In this document: positions 29,187 through 37,872 of the stretch, piece by piece | Numbering within the stretch: the first letter of the stretch is position 1 | Layout: each line of letters starts with the position of its first letter | Origin: Gammaproteobacteria bacterium | GTDB taxonomy: Bacteria; Pseudomonadota; Gammaproteobacteria; Pseudomonadales; Pseudomonadaceae | DNA: 64,000 bases | NCBI GenBank assembly: GCA_903970465.1 | Contig: CAJCIO010000036.1 | Coordinates: forward strand, 1 to 64,000 | Direction: 5' to 3' | Position numbers and translations under genes: made by a program | The notes under the pieces: generated by a model | What the model saw: only the letters and a program-made list of their open reading frames with translations | What the model was told of the DNA's origin: nothing | Databases searched by the model: none

Positions 29187-30512
29187 ATGAGCACTTCCCG
29201 TCAACTCAAACTCGGCGCCTTCATGCGTCCGGTCAGCATCCATACCGGCGCTTGGCGATACCCCGGTGCCTGGGCCGACGCCAATTTCAATTTCTCGCGC
29301 CTCAAGCGCCTGGCGCAGACCCTTGAGCGTGCCCGCTTCGACGCCTTTTTCATGGCCGATCACCTGGCATTGCTGAACATGCCCATGGAGGCCCTCAAGC
29401 GCAGCCATACCGCGACTTCGTTCGAACCCTTCACGCTGCTTTCGGCCCTGAGCCAGGCCACCGACCACATCGGCCTGATCGCCACCGCCTCGACCACCTT
29501 CGACGAACCCTTCCACATCGCCCGGCGTTTCGCCTCGCTGGATCACCTGAGCAACGGCCGTGCCGGTTGGAACATCGTCACCACCTCCAACCCGGATGCC
29601 GCGCTCAACTTCGGCCTCACTGAACACCTCGCCCACGACGAGCGCTACGCCCGTGCGCGGGAGTTCTATGACGTGGTCACCGGGCTGTGGGACAGCTGGG
29701 CCGATGACGCCTTCGTGCGCGATGCCGACAGCGGCATCTTCTTCGACCCCGACAAACTGCATACCCTCGACCACAAGGGCGAGTACCTCTCGGTGCGCGG
29801 TCCGCTGCACATTGCCAGGCCGCCCCAGGGCTGGCCGGTGATTGTCCAGGCCGGCGCTTCCGAGCCCGGCCGGCAACTGGCCGCGCAGACAGCCGAGGTG
29901 ATCTTCGCCGCCCATGGCACCTTGGAGGAGGGCCAGGCTTTTTACGCCGACGTCAAAGGGCGCATGCCGGCCTTGGGGCGTGACCCCGAGCACATGAAAA
30001 TTCTGCCCGCAGCCTTCGTGGTGGTGGGTGATACGGTTGAGGAGGCACGGCGCACCCGTGCACACCTGGACAGCCTGGTGCACGAGCAAAGCGCGATTGC
30101 TTCGCTGTCAGTGTCCCTGGGTGTAGACGCCAGCAAATTCGATCTGGACGGCTACCTGCCGTCGATTCCGGACACTAACCAGAGTAAGAGCTCGCAACAA
30201 CGGGTATTGGCCTTGGCTGACCGCGAGAAGTTGACCGTGCGCCAGTTGGCGCAGCGCCTGGGTGGCTACGCGGGGCTGAGTTTCGTCGGCACCGCCAACA
30301 GCATCGCCGACGAGATGGAAGGCTGGCTGGAAGGAAAGGGCAGTGACGGCTTCAACATCATGTTCCCGTGGTTGCCGGGTGGCCTGGACGATTTCGTCGC
30401 CAAGGTGATTCCGGAACTGCAAGGCCGCGGGATTTTCCGCCGCGAATACGAAGGCAAGACGTTGCGCGAGAATCTCGGATTGCCGCGGCCGGGGAACCGG
30501 TTTTTTTCATAA
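29187..30512 (+). CDS. LLM-class flavin monooxygenase, NtaA/SnaA/DszA type
   Basis: The 441-residue flavin-dependent enzyme has the luciferase-like TIM barrel. Motifs of the NtaA/SnaA/DszA group are WRYPGAWADANFNF near residue 30, RFDAFFMADH about residue 50, FEPFTLLSALSQAT, LDHLSNGRAGWNIVT (about residue 125) and VIVQAGASEPGRQLAA (about residue 222). Such enzymes use FMNH2 from a separate reductase to oxidise aminopolycarboxylates, sulfones or sulfonates. It is divergent from tauABC, which suggests a sulfonate or organosulfur substrate. No flavin reductase gene is adjacent. Confidence 0.9.
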   Translation: MSTSRQLKLGAFMRPVSIHTGAWRYPGAWADANFNFSRLKRLAQTLERARFDAFFMADHLALLNMPMEALKRSHTATSFEPFTLLSALSQATDHIGLIATASTTFDEPFHIARRFASLDHLSNGRAGWNIVTTSNPDAALNFGLTEHLAHDERYARAREFYDVVTGLWDSWADDAFVRDADSGIFFDPDKLHTLDHKGEYLSVRGPLHIARPPQGWPVIVQAGASEPGRQLAAQTAEVIFAAHGTLEEGQAFYADVKGRMPALGRDPEHMKILPAAFVVVGDTVEEARRTRAHLDSLVHEQSAIASLSVSLGVDASKFDLDGYLPSIPDTNQSKSSQQRVLALADREKLTVRQLAQRLGGYAGLSFVGTANSIADEMEGWLEGKGSDGFNIMFPWLPGGLDDFVAKVIPELQGRGIFRREYEGKTLRENLGLPRPGNRFFS

Positions 30513-30642
30513 GCCGCGTCGCGCCCGACTGCGCGGGTGCGGCCTGGTCGGGATTTGGTCTGAAAGTTCCCTTGCGGTCGCGCATATCTTTCAATCGAGC
30601 CCATAGCCTCAACCAATTTAGGACAAGCGTTTCAGCTCGTTA

Positions 30643-30676
30643 CCCTCATGGATTCAAACCATAAGATCCATGAGGG
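30643..30676 (+). promoter_or_regulatory. leader hairpin covering the katB ribosome binding site
   Basis: CCCTCATGGAT (30643-30653) and ATCCATGAGGG (30666-30676) form a perfect 11-bp stem with a 12-nt loop. The right arm contains the Shine-Dalgarno GAGGG, 7 bases before the katB ATG, so folding of the mRNA would hide it. It could instead be a DNA operator. Confidence 0.6.
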
Positions 30677-30683
30677 ATTAGCA

Positions 30684-32210
30684 ATGAAAATAACGACTTT
30701 GTCCGGGCACGCCGTTGGCGTGCTGGCGTTGAGCATGCTCTTTTCGTCAGCCTTCGCTGACACCTTGACCCGTGATAATGGCGCCGCAGTGGGCGACAAC
30801 CAGAACTCGCAGACCGCCGGCACCAACGGCCCGGTCATGCTGCAAGACGTACAACTGCTGCAAAAGCTCCAGCGCTTCGACCGCGAGCGCATTCCGGAGC
30901 GCGTGGTGCATGCCCGCGGTACCGGCGTACACGGCGAATTCGTTGCCTCCAGCAACATCAGCGATTTGAGCAAGGCCAAGGTGTTCACCCCTGGTACCCA
31001 TACCCCGGTGTTCGTGCGCTTCTCGTCGGTGGTACACGGCAATCACTCACCCGAAACCCTGCGCGACCCGCGCGGCTTCGCGACCAAGTTCTATACCGCA
31101 GACGGTAACTGGGACCTGGTGGGCAACAACTTCCCGACCTTCTTCATCCGCGACGCGATCAAGTTTCCGGACATGGTTCACGCCTTCAAGCCTGACCCGC
31201 GCACCAATCTGGATGACGATTCACGCCGGTTCGATTTCTTCTCTCACGTACCTGAAGCCACCCGCACTCTGACCCTGCTGTACTCCAACGAGGGGACTCC
31301 CGCCAGCTATCGCTTCATGGATGGCAATGGCGTACACGCCTACAAATTGGTGAATGCCAAGGGCGAAGTGCACTACGTGAAGTTCCACTGGAAGAGCCTG
31401 CAAGGCCTGAAAAACCTTGATCCTGCCCAGGTGGTGCAAACCCAGGGCAAGGACTACGCGCACTTGACCCACGACTTGGTGGGTGCCATCAACAAAGGCG
31501 ATTTCCCCAAGTGGGATCTGTACATCCAGGTGCTCAAGCCTGAAGACCTGGCCAAGTTCGCCTTCGACCCGCTGGATGCCACCAAGATCTGGCCCGACGT
31601 ACCTGAGCAGAAGATCGGTCAACTGGTGCTGAACAAGAACGTCGACAATTTCTTCCAGGAAACCGAGCAGGTGGCCATGTCTCCGGCCAACGTCGTGCCG
31701 GGCATCGAGCCGTCCGAAGATCGCCTGTTGCAGGGCCGGGTGTTCTCCTACGCCGATACGCAGATGTATCGCCTGGGCGCCAATGGCATGAACCTGCCGA
31801 TCAACCGCCCCTTGGTCGCAGTCAACAACGGCAACCAGGACGGCGCGCTGAACAGCGGCCACACCACCACGGGCGTCAACTACGAGCCAAGCCGCTTGAA
31901 TCCTCGCCCTGCGGACGACAGCGCGCGCTACAGCCAGATGGCCGTCAGCGGCAAGACCCAGCAGGCGAAGATCCAGCGCGAGCAGAACTTCAAGCAGGCC
32001 GGTGACCTGTATCGCTCTTACTCGCCCAAGGAGCAGCAGGACTTGATCAACAGCTTCGGCGAGTCGTTGGCCGATACCGATGCCGAGAGCAAGAACATCA
32101 TGCTCTCGTACCTGTACAAGGCCGATCCCGCCTATGGCACGGGTGTGACCAAAGTCGCCAAAGGTGACCTGGCCAAGGTCAAGCAACTGGCCGCCAGTCT
32201 GCAGGACTGA
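30684..32210 (+). CDS. katB: periplasmic catalase KatB
   Basis: KatB decomposes hydrogen peroxide. The 508-residue precursor has a signal peptide (cleavage after SSAFA, about residue 25), which is typical of Pseudomonas KatB. The distal heme His lies in VVHARGTGVHGEF, the Asn in WDLVGNNFPTFF, and the proximal Tyr in GRVFSYADTQMYR. The heme-lining RFSSV and RDPRGFATKFYT are intact. I chose the ATG at 30684 with the signal peptide. ankB follows, as in P. aeruginosa. Confidence 0.95.
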   Translation: MKITTLSGHAVGVLALSMLFSSAFADTLTRDNGAAVGDNQNSQTAGTNGPVMLQDVQLLQKLQRFDRERIPERVVHARGTGVHGEFVASSNISDLSKAKVFTPGTHTPVFVRFSSVVHGNHSPETLRDPRGFATKFYTADGNWDLVGNNFPTFFIRDAIKFPDMVHAFKPDPRTNLDDDSRRFDFFSHVPEATRTLTLLYSNEGTPASYRFMDGNGVHAYKLVNAKGEVHYVKFHWKSLQGLKNLDPAQVVQTQGKDYAHLTHDLVGAINKGDFPKWDLYIQVLKPEDLAKFAFDPLDATKIWPDVPEQKIGQLVLNKNVDNFFQETEQVAMSPANVVPGIEPSEDRLLQGRVFSYADTQMYRLGANGMNLPINRPLVAVNNGNQDGALNSGHTTTGVNYEPSRLNPRPADDSARYSQMAVSGKTQQAKIQREQNFKQAGDLYRSYSPKEQQDLINSFGESLADTDAESKNIMLSYLYKADPAYGTGVTKVAKGDLAKVKQLAASLQD

Positions 32211-32217
32211 CCTGTGA

Positions 32218-32249
32218 GGTCACCGGCCGCGATGCTGCGGTCGGTGACC
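32218..32249 (+). promoter_or_regulatory. intercistronic hairpin between katB and ankB
   Basis: GGTCACCG and CGGTGACC (8 bp) plus an inner CCGC/GCGG pair form a strong stem between the katB stop and the ankB ribosome binding site AAGGAG. No T-tract follows. It may protect the katB message from 3' decay or reduce ankB expression. Confidence 0.6.
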
Positions 32250-32269
32250 GCTTTGCAAGGAGATCTGCC

Positions 32270-32812
32270 ATGCGTGATCTGATCATTTTCTTTTTCGTTG
32301 GCCTGATCGCGTCTACCGCGTTCGCCGACGATGCGCCACCGGGCGACACCCGCCAACAACTCCAGGCCCTGTATTTCGAAGCCGCACGTGAGGGCAGCAC
32401 CGATCGCCTGGGGGTATTTATCGATGCCCACTACGACCTCGATACACGTGAGGAAAACGGCTACACCGCATTGATCCTCGCGGCCTACCACGGCCAGCAG
32501 GCGGCCGTGGAGCAGTTGCTGAGCGCGGGCGCCAATCCGTGCAGCCAGGACAAACGTGGCAACACGGCCCTGATGGGCGCGATTTTCAAAGGCGAGCTGA
32601 GCATCGCTCACCGGCTGATGAATGCCGACTGCGCGGTGGATGAGCGCAATGGTTCGGGGCAGACGGCGGCGATGTACGCGGCGCTGTTTCAGCGCAAGGA
32701 TATTCTCGACGCGTTGGCGGCGAAGGGCGCCGATCTGGATGCGCGGGATGCCACGGGCAATGATGCGCGGTCGCTGGAGAAGGGGCAGTTCAGTGCGGCG
32801 CCGGTGCGGTGA
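32270..32812 (+). CDS. ankB: periplasmic ankyrin protein AnkB
   Basis: The 180-residue protein has a signal peptide (cleavage near TAFA-DD, about residue 19) and four to five ankyrin repeats, e.g. NGYTALILAAYHGQQAAVEQLL and GNTALMGAIFKGELSIAHRL. P. aeruginosa AnkB is needed for full KatB activity and is encoded after katB, as here. It starts 59 bases after katB with AAGGAG at the right spacing. Confidence 0.92.
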   Translation: MRDLIIFFFVGLIASTAFADDAPPGDTRQQLQALYFEAAREGSTDRLGVFIDAHYDLDTREENGYTALILAAYHGQQAAVEQLLSAGANPCSQDKRGNTALMGAIFKGELSIAHRLMNADCAVDERNGSGQTAAMYAALFQRKDILDALAAKGADLDARDATGNDARSLEKGQFSAAPVR

Positions 32813-33007
32813 ACTGCATGTATCAGTAGCCTGGATCTCGTCAAGCGATGCCCCTGCGAGGTGAATTTACCCAGCCAACCGGGTAAGGTGGCGACTGAAA
32901 TTCGTGCTGTCGTGAATGCATGATGCGGCACGGGCAATGATTTGACCTTTAGGAGTCATGTCTCTTGGCAGGTGTACACAGTCGGTGCTTGGCGTCAGGA
33001 GATATGT

Positions 33008-34366
33008 ATGCGGCTTGAACGCCTCAGCTTGTTCAATTTCAGATGCTTCAAGGAGCTCACTGTCGAGTTCGACGAGAGGCTGACGGTTATCGTTTCCGAA
33101 AACGGGTTTGGTAAAACCGCCATTCTCGATGCCATTGCGATTGGTTTTGGTCGTTACTTGACCAAGCTGCCGAACGTGACGGGAAAGACCACATCTGAAA
33201 CGGATATCCGATTGGCCAAGGGCGAGCAGAAAGAGCGCCTGATGGCAATTCATTGGGAGGTTCGCGCCAACGATGAGTTAATTCACTGGTCGAGTATCCG
33301 TCGCAGTGGAGCGGTGTTGGCATCGACGTTCAAAAAGCTCCTTGGCACGCAACCGGGCCTTCGTTATCAAGCCGGTACAAAGGCGATTGATGAATTCACC
33401 CGCAGGCTCGCGGATTCGGAAAGTGCTGGTGATCTACCACTGGTTCCTGTCATCGCCTATTACGGCACCAACCGCGCGATCCGGGAAGACGTTAAACGCC
33501 GCCGCAACTTCAAGAAGGAATTCGAGCGTTTTGCTGCACTTGACGGTGCGCTCGACCCTGATTCGCGCTTTCGGGCGGCGTTTGAGTGGTTCAACGCGCT
33601 GGAAGATGAAGAGCGCCGTGAGCGTGAGGCGCGCCGCAGTTTCAAATATGTGAATCCAGAGCTTGAGGCGGTCCGACGCGCAATGGTCAGGATGCTGCCA
33701 TTGGGCTTTGAAAATCCACGGACCGAAATCCGCCCACTCAGATTCGTGATTGATCGCGTGATGCCCGACGGCACTACCAAGACGCTGCGGATATCGCAGT
33801 TAAGCGATGGTTACCGCGTGGTGCTGGGGTTGGTTATGGACCTGGCCCGTCGGTTGGCTCAAGCGAACGGTGCGTATGCCAAAACGCTCAAAAAATCGAC
33901 TAGTGCATTGGATTTACCGGCAATCGCCTTGATTGATGAGGTCGACCTGCACCTTCATCCCGTTTGGCAGCAGACCATATTGACCGACCTCATGCATACC
34001 TTCCCGGGTACGCAGTTCATCGTGACCACGCACAGTCCGCAGGTGTTATCGACCGTGCGCCGGGACAACATCCGCGTCATTACCTTCGACCAGCATGGGG
34101 TGGTGGCAGCAATGCAACCGTTGGCCAGAACTTATGGTCGCCCGAGTGGGGACGTGATGCATAGCGTCATGATGGTTGACCCTCAACCGCCCATAAAGGA
34201 AAAAGCGGAGTTGGAAGCACTGACGGCGTTAGTCGATCAAGGGAAGTACGCGAGTAAAAAAGCGAAGGAGTTGATGAGTTTCTTACATGCACAGTTGGGC
34301 GAAGAACATCCTCAACTGCAGCGCTTGCATCGCAGCGCTCTCAGGCAGGGAATGCTGAAATCGTGA
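33008..34366 (+). CDS. ptuA: PtuA-like ATPase of a Septu/retron-type defence pair
   Basis: The 452-residue AAA/ABC-like ATPase has the RecF/OLD-type N-terminus (LERLSLFNFRCFKELTV). Its Walker A is S30-E-N-G-F-G-K-T37, with Ser in place of the usual first Gly. A coiled middle part follows, then the signature QLSDGYR (about residue 283), Walker B ALIDEVDLHLHP (about residue 335) and TTHSPQVL. Such ATPases form a complex with an HNH protein, encoded next with a 4-base overlap, in Septu systems and retron Ec78. AGGAGAT precedes the ATG at 33008. Codon use is less GC-biased than the neighbours, fitting transfer. Confidence 0.82.
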   Translation: MRLERLSLFNFRCFKELTVEFDERLTVIVSENGFGKTAILDAIAIGFGRYLTKLPNVTGKTTSETDIRLAKGEQKERLMAIHWEVRANDELIHWSSIRRSGAVLASTFKKLLGTQPGLRYQAGTKAIDEFTRRLADSESAGDLPLVPVIAYYGTNRAIREDVKRRRNFKKEFERFAALDGALDPDSRFRAAFEWFNALEDEERREREARRSFKYVNPELEAVRRAMVRMLPLGFENPRTEIRPLRFVIDRVMPDGTTKTLRISQLSDGYRVVLGLVMDLARRLAQANGAYAKTLKKSTSALDLPAIALIDEVDLHLHPVWQQTILTDLMHTFPGTQFIVTTHSPQVLSTVRRDNIRVITFDQHGVVAAMQPLARTYGRPSGDVMHSVMMVDPQPPIKEKAELEALTALVDQGKYASKKAKELMSFLHAQLGEEHPQLQRLHRSALRQGMLKS

Positions 34367-34935
34367 GATTTGTTTCTAAAGGGACCAGTGGTTCAGAGGG
34401 ACTCGACTACGCACATGCCAATCCGCCGATTGATGCCGAGGCAGCGACTCTTAGATGGCGCAGATTTAAACCTCATAAAAAACGACTGCTCGAGCATTTG
34501 CTCGCAGAGCAACAACACCTGTGTTGTTACTCTGAGCTTCGCGCCGACGAGGCTGGGCTGGAATACCACATCGAGCATGTAGTGAATAAGGGAATGGTGC
34601 CGCACCGTACTTTCGACTACGAAAATTTATCGGCGAGTGCGATTCACAGCGAAAAAATCCCCAGTCTGCCTAGAGGTGAGGTATTCGGTGGCCATACGCC
34701 GGGGAAGATGACTGCCTATGACGAAGCGCGATTTGTCTCTTGCCGCGACCCCGAGTGTGAGCGGTTCTTTGCCTATCTATCCGATGGTCGGGTCATTCCA
34801 CAGGATGACTTGCTTGGCGCGGACCGTGAGCGAGCCCAATACACGATCAATTTACTCAACCTCAACAGCCCCTATCTTGTTGTGCGCAGGAGAAACTGGT
34901 GGGATACGCTCGATTTAGAGCTGTCTGTATCGTGA
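34363..34935 (+). CDS. ptuB: PtuB-like HNH nuclease of the defence pair, C-terminus possibly frameshifted
   Basis: The 190-residue protein starts with GTG in the ptuA stop (4-base overlap). It has the HNH core: L-C-C-Y-S-E at residues 53-58, then Y-H-I-E-H at 68-72 and the Asn in FDYENLSASA. In PtuB/TIGR02646-type proteins the first motif is usually CxYC; here the second Cys is Ser57. PtuB degrades DNA or tRNA when released or activated with PtuA. After the stop, a coding-like segment continues in the +1 frame (34919-35086), so the gene may have lost about 50 C-terminal residues. No reverse transcriptase or msr-msd RNA is seen nearby, so it looks like Septu rather than a retron. Confidence 0.78.
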   Translation: MRFVSKGTSGSEGLDYAHANPPIDAEAATLRWRRFKPHKKRLLEHLLAEQQHLCCYSELRADEAGLEYHIEHVVNKGMVPHRTFDYENLSASAIHSEKIPSLPRGEVFGGHTPGKMTAYDEARFVSCRDPECERFFAYLSDGRVIPQDDLLGADRERAQYTINLLNLNSPYLVVRRRNWWDTLDLELSVS

Positions 34936-35086
34936 CCGAGGGCTGAATTTGGCCGATCTTGCGAAACAGGATTTAGTTGCGTGTGAGGGCAAGTTGAACA
35001 GCTTTTTCAGCTTGACTCGTCGGTTCTATGGCCCGTTAGGCGAGGATGTGTTGAGTCATGATGAAGTGGATAGGCTCATGAAATAG
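34919..35086 (+). pseudogene. possible out-of-frame C-terminal part of PtuB
   Basis: In the frame +1 to ptuB there are 55 open codons from 34919 to the TAG at 35084. The translation after residue 8 reads LNLADLAKQDLVACEGKL and then NSFFSLTRRFYGPLGEDVL, which looks like an ordinary protein C-terminus. There is no ATG start at its beginning; GAGGG at 34937 before a TTG at 34949 could allow a separate tiny protein. I infer a one-base insertion (or two-base deletion) near 34910-34935 in ptuB. It overlaps the end of the convergent acetyltransferase gene. Confidence 0.45.
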
Positions 35087-35558
35087 GTTTCGCCATCTCC
35101 GACGTACCCTTCCACCCCAACGGCTCATACACCGGTTTGCCGACCTGAGTCGCGTGCAGTATCGCGAAGCTCAATCTGCGGCGTTTGAACTCGACGTCGG
35201 CCAGTTGCATCAATGCCGACGCCAGGCCGCGACGGCGGTGGCTGGGTTCTACGAAGACGTTGAGCACATAACCGCGCTGGTCATCAGTTGGATGGGAGGG
35301 GTGCGGCGGCCAGTCGATGCTCATCAGGCCGATGGCAGCGATGGGGCGATCGGCATCGAGCAGGGCGAAGCCGTAATAGCGGCCATCGGCGAGTCGCGTT
35401 TGTAACCACGGGCGAAAATGCTCGGTCATGATCTTCAGGTTTGCGGGATCGCCACCGGCTTCGAGGAACATGTTTTCGCGATGCGTGCAGATCATGTCCA
35501 GGTCGGGGGGCGCAAGCGCCCTTGAAGTCAAACCTGCCAATTCGATAGTGTCGGCCAT
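35076..35558 (-). CDS. GNAT-family N-acetyltransferase
   Basis: The 160-residue protein has the acetyl-CoA-binding motif A (VLNVFVEPSHRRRGLASALMQLAD, split around residues 97-120) of GNAT enzymes. AAGGATC lies before the ATG at 35558. The substrate is unknown. It is monocistronic, convergent with the defence pair and marks the right border of that insert. Confidence 0.88.
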   Translation of the reverse strand: MADTIELAGLTSRALAPPDLDMICTHRENMFLEAGGDPANLKIMTEHFRPWLQTRLADGRYYGFALLDADRPIAAIGLMSIDWPPHPSHPTDDQRGYVLNVFVEPSHRRRGLASALMQLADVEFKRRRLSFAILHATQVGKPVYEPLGWKGTSEMAKPIS

Positions 35559-35953
35559 CTTGATCCTTGCCTGTATCCGGTCTGGGCGAACGATAGTAGA
35601 AGACCGTTGCGGTCGGCGTCAGATACAGATCGGTTGATTAAGCGCCATACAGCCGGCTTGTCCTTACTGTGATCATCCAGGCCATGTCCTGGGCCCTTCG
35701 CGGTCGCTGCAACCCCTCTGGGCCAAGAGGCCATTGCAGTCACCCCACTTTAAAGCCGTGCGCCAACGTGCCGACCTTATCGCGATGAGGCAGGGGCGGC
35801 TAAATTGTGAAAAAGAGTATAAATAAATAATTAAATATTCTTTCCGGTTCTAACCAGCAACCCTGATCATCCTCCGGTCGCGGGGGGCGTCCTGCTCTTC
35901 CTGATATCTGCAACCCACCCGAACCATCACTCGACAGGTAGAGAGGCCCGCCC
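35559..35953. other. intergenic region before the second ABC cassette
   Basis: About 395 bases with no gene. A very AT-rich stretch (35810-35842, TATAAATAAATAATTAAAT) suits a promoter upstream element. Open frames here are short and do not resemble known proteins. Confidence 0.5.
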
Positions 35954-36997
35954 ATGCAGCCGAATAATAATCGCCGACTGTTTCTCAGAAATTGCGCCGT
36001 AGTGGGCGCAGCCGGCGCCCTGGGCCTGGGGCTCAGTGGCTGCGACAAGGCGGACAAGGGCGCCAAGACGGCCAGTGGTGCGCCCGCAGTGGTCGGCAGC
36101 GTCGGCGACAAGGTGGTCGAGTTCAAATACCCGGACAATCCCACCTTCGATCTCATCTATGTAGCCGACTCGCTCGGTTACTTCGACGGCAGCCGCGCCA
36201 AGCCCAAATACATCGGCAAGATCGCCGCGCCGCAGGTCATACCGCTGACCGGCACCGGTGAAATCGACTTCGGCTCGCGCATGGTGCCGCTGGTGATTTC
36301 GGCGATTGCCAGCGGCCTGGACCTCAAGGTGGTCGCCGCCGGCGGCAAGACCCTGCAGGAAGCGCCGCACATGAAATATTTCGTGCGCAACGACTCGGGC
36401 ATCTTCAAGCCCAAGGACATGGAAGGCAAAACCGTCGGCTTCAACAGCTTCGGTGCCTGCGCCGAGTTTGTCACCAAAAAATACCTGCGCGAGCAGGGCG
36501 TCAACGTCGAGAAAATCAACTGGGTGGTGATCCCCGACAACCAGGCCGAGCAGACCTTGGCCACCGGCAACGTCGATATCGCCATCATCCACCCGCCTGC
36601 CTCGGGCGGTGCCGAGCACAACCCGGCGTTGCGCAAGCTGTGGAGCGACTACGATTTGGACGGCGGCCTCGGCGGCATGGCGCCCTACAGCGTGTACGGC
36701 AAGTTCATGCGCGAACACCCGGAGGCCACCCGTGATGTGGTGTCGGCCATTGCCCGCGCAGCCAACTGGGTCAACGCCAACCCGGACGACGCGCGCAAGA
36801 TTACTTCTGAGCGCATCGGCATGAAGCTCGAGCTGGTGGAGCGTTTCGCCTATGTCGAAAACCTGGTCGTGACCGAGCCACCGATCCAGTACTACATCGA
36901 TATCCTCGAAAATGAGGGCAAGCTGAAAAAGGGCTCCATCCAGGTCAAGGACGTCTACACCAACCAGTTCAACCCCTTTGCCAAGGCTTCTGTCTGA
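35954..36997 (+). CDS. ABC transporter substrate-binding lipoprotein, nitrate/sulfonate type
   Basis: The 347-residue precursor has a Tat signal (NRRLFLRN, residues 6-13) that ends in a lipobox LSGC, so it would be exported folded and anchored to the membrane. The mature part is a SsuA/NrtA/THI5-like fold with IPLTGTGEIDFGSRMVP and QTLATGNVDIAII. Substrate is unknown; sulfonates, aromatic carboxylates or pyrimidine precursors are possible. It is first in a four-gene operon and touches the ATPase gene (TGATG). Confidence 0.82.
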   Translation: MQPNNNRRLFLRNCAVVGAAGALGLGLSGCDKADKGAKTASGAPAVVGSVGDKVVEFKYPDNPTFDLIYVADSLGYFDGSRAKPKYIGKIAAPQVIPLTGTGEIDFGSRMVPLVISAIASGLDLKVVAAGGKTLQEAPHMKYFVRNDSGIFKPKDMEGKTVGFNSFGACAEFVTKKYLREQGVNVEKINWVVIPDNQAEQTLATGNVDIAIIHPPASGGAEHNPALRKLWSDYDLDGGLGGMAPYSVYGKFMREHPEATRDVVSAIARAANWVNANPDDARKITSERIGMKLELVERFAYVENLVVTEPPIQYYIDILENEGKLKKGSIQVKDVYTNQFNPFAKASV

Positions 36998-37869
36998 TGA
37001 ATGCTGCGCTACCTCACAAGATTGTCGCCACGGGCGTGCAGATGGCGTACCGGGCTCGCGATGAAGCCGGGCGTGAAGAACGCGTGGCGGTGCTGGATGA
37101 TTTCAACTTGCAGGTACGCGAGGGCGAGTTTCTGTCGATCCTCGGGCCATCGGGATGCGGCAAGTCGACGTTTCTCAACATTCTGGCCGGCTTGACGCAC
37201 AAGACCGGTGGCGAACTGGACATCGATGGCCAACCGCTGCAGGGCATCAATCGCAGTCAGGGCGTGGTGTTTCAGGGCTATGCCTTGCTCCCTTGGCGCA
37301 ACGTGCTCGACAACATTGCCGTGGGGCTCGAGATCCGCGGCGTCGGCAAGCGCGAGCGCCTCGAACGCGCCCGCGAGTATCTGTCGCTGGTGGGCCTGGA
37401 CGGCTTTGCCGCGCGCTACCCCCACGAGTTGTCCGGCGGCATGCGCCAGCGTGTGGCGATCGCCCGCTCGCTGGCTTATCAGCCAGACGTGCTGTTGATG
37501 GACGAACCCTTTGCGGCGCTGGATGCGCAGACCCGCGAGAACTTGCAGGACGAGCTGCTGCGGATCTGGGAGTCGCACAAAAAAACCATCGTGTTCATCA
37601 CCCATAGCCTCGACGAGGCGATTTTCCTGTCCGATCGCGTGGCGGTGATGACCCAGCGACCGGGGCGCATCAAGGAGATCTTCGATATCGACCTGCCGCG
37701 CCCGCGGGCTCCGGGGTTGCGCAACACCCACGCCTTCGTCGAGCTGCGCCAGCGCGCCTGGGAGGCCCTGCGCGACGAAGTCAGCCCTGGCGCAGACCGC
37801 CACGAGCCAGCGCCACCGCAGTCGTGGCAGGGCGTGGCGAGATTAGGCGGTTATCGGATCGGAGTGTGA
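36997..37869 (+). CDS. ABC transporter ATPase, nitrate/sulfonate type
   Basis: The 290-residue ATPase has Walker A GPSGCGKST (about residue 51), Q-loop VVFQGYALLPWRN, signature LSGGMRQRVAIARSL, Walker [16 protein letters not shown] and the H-loop FITHSLDEA. It belongs to the SsuB/TauB/NrtD group. The start overlaps the lipoprotein stop by one base, and the permease starts 3 bases after its stop. Confidence 0.92.
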   Translation: MNAALPHKIVATGVQMAYRARDEAGREERVAVLDDFNLQVREGEFLSILGPSGCGKSTFLNILAGLTHKTGGELDIDGQPLQGINRSQGVVFQGYALLPWRNVLDNIAVGLEIRGVGKRERLERAREYLSLVGLDGFAARYPHELSGGMRQRVAIARSLAYQPDVLLMDEPFAALDAQTRENLQDELLRIWESHKKTIVFITHSLDEAIFLSDRVAVMTQRPGRIKEIFDIDLPRPRAPGLRNTHAFVELRQRAWEALRDEVSPGADRHEPAPPQSWQGVARLGGYRIGV

Positions 37870-37872
37870 TTC

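Noticed and set aside
32813..33007. Possible retron (msr-msd RNA and reverse transcriptase) next to PtuAB
   Set aside because: No reverse transcriptase frame exists near the pair and the 195-base gap is too short for one; the pair fits Septu instead.
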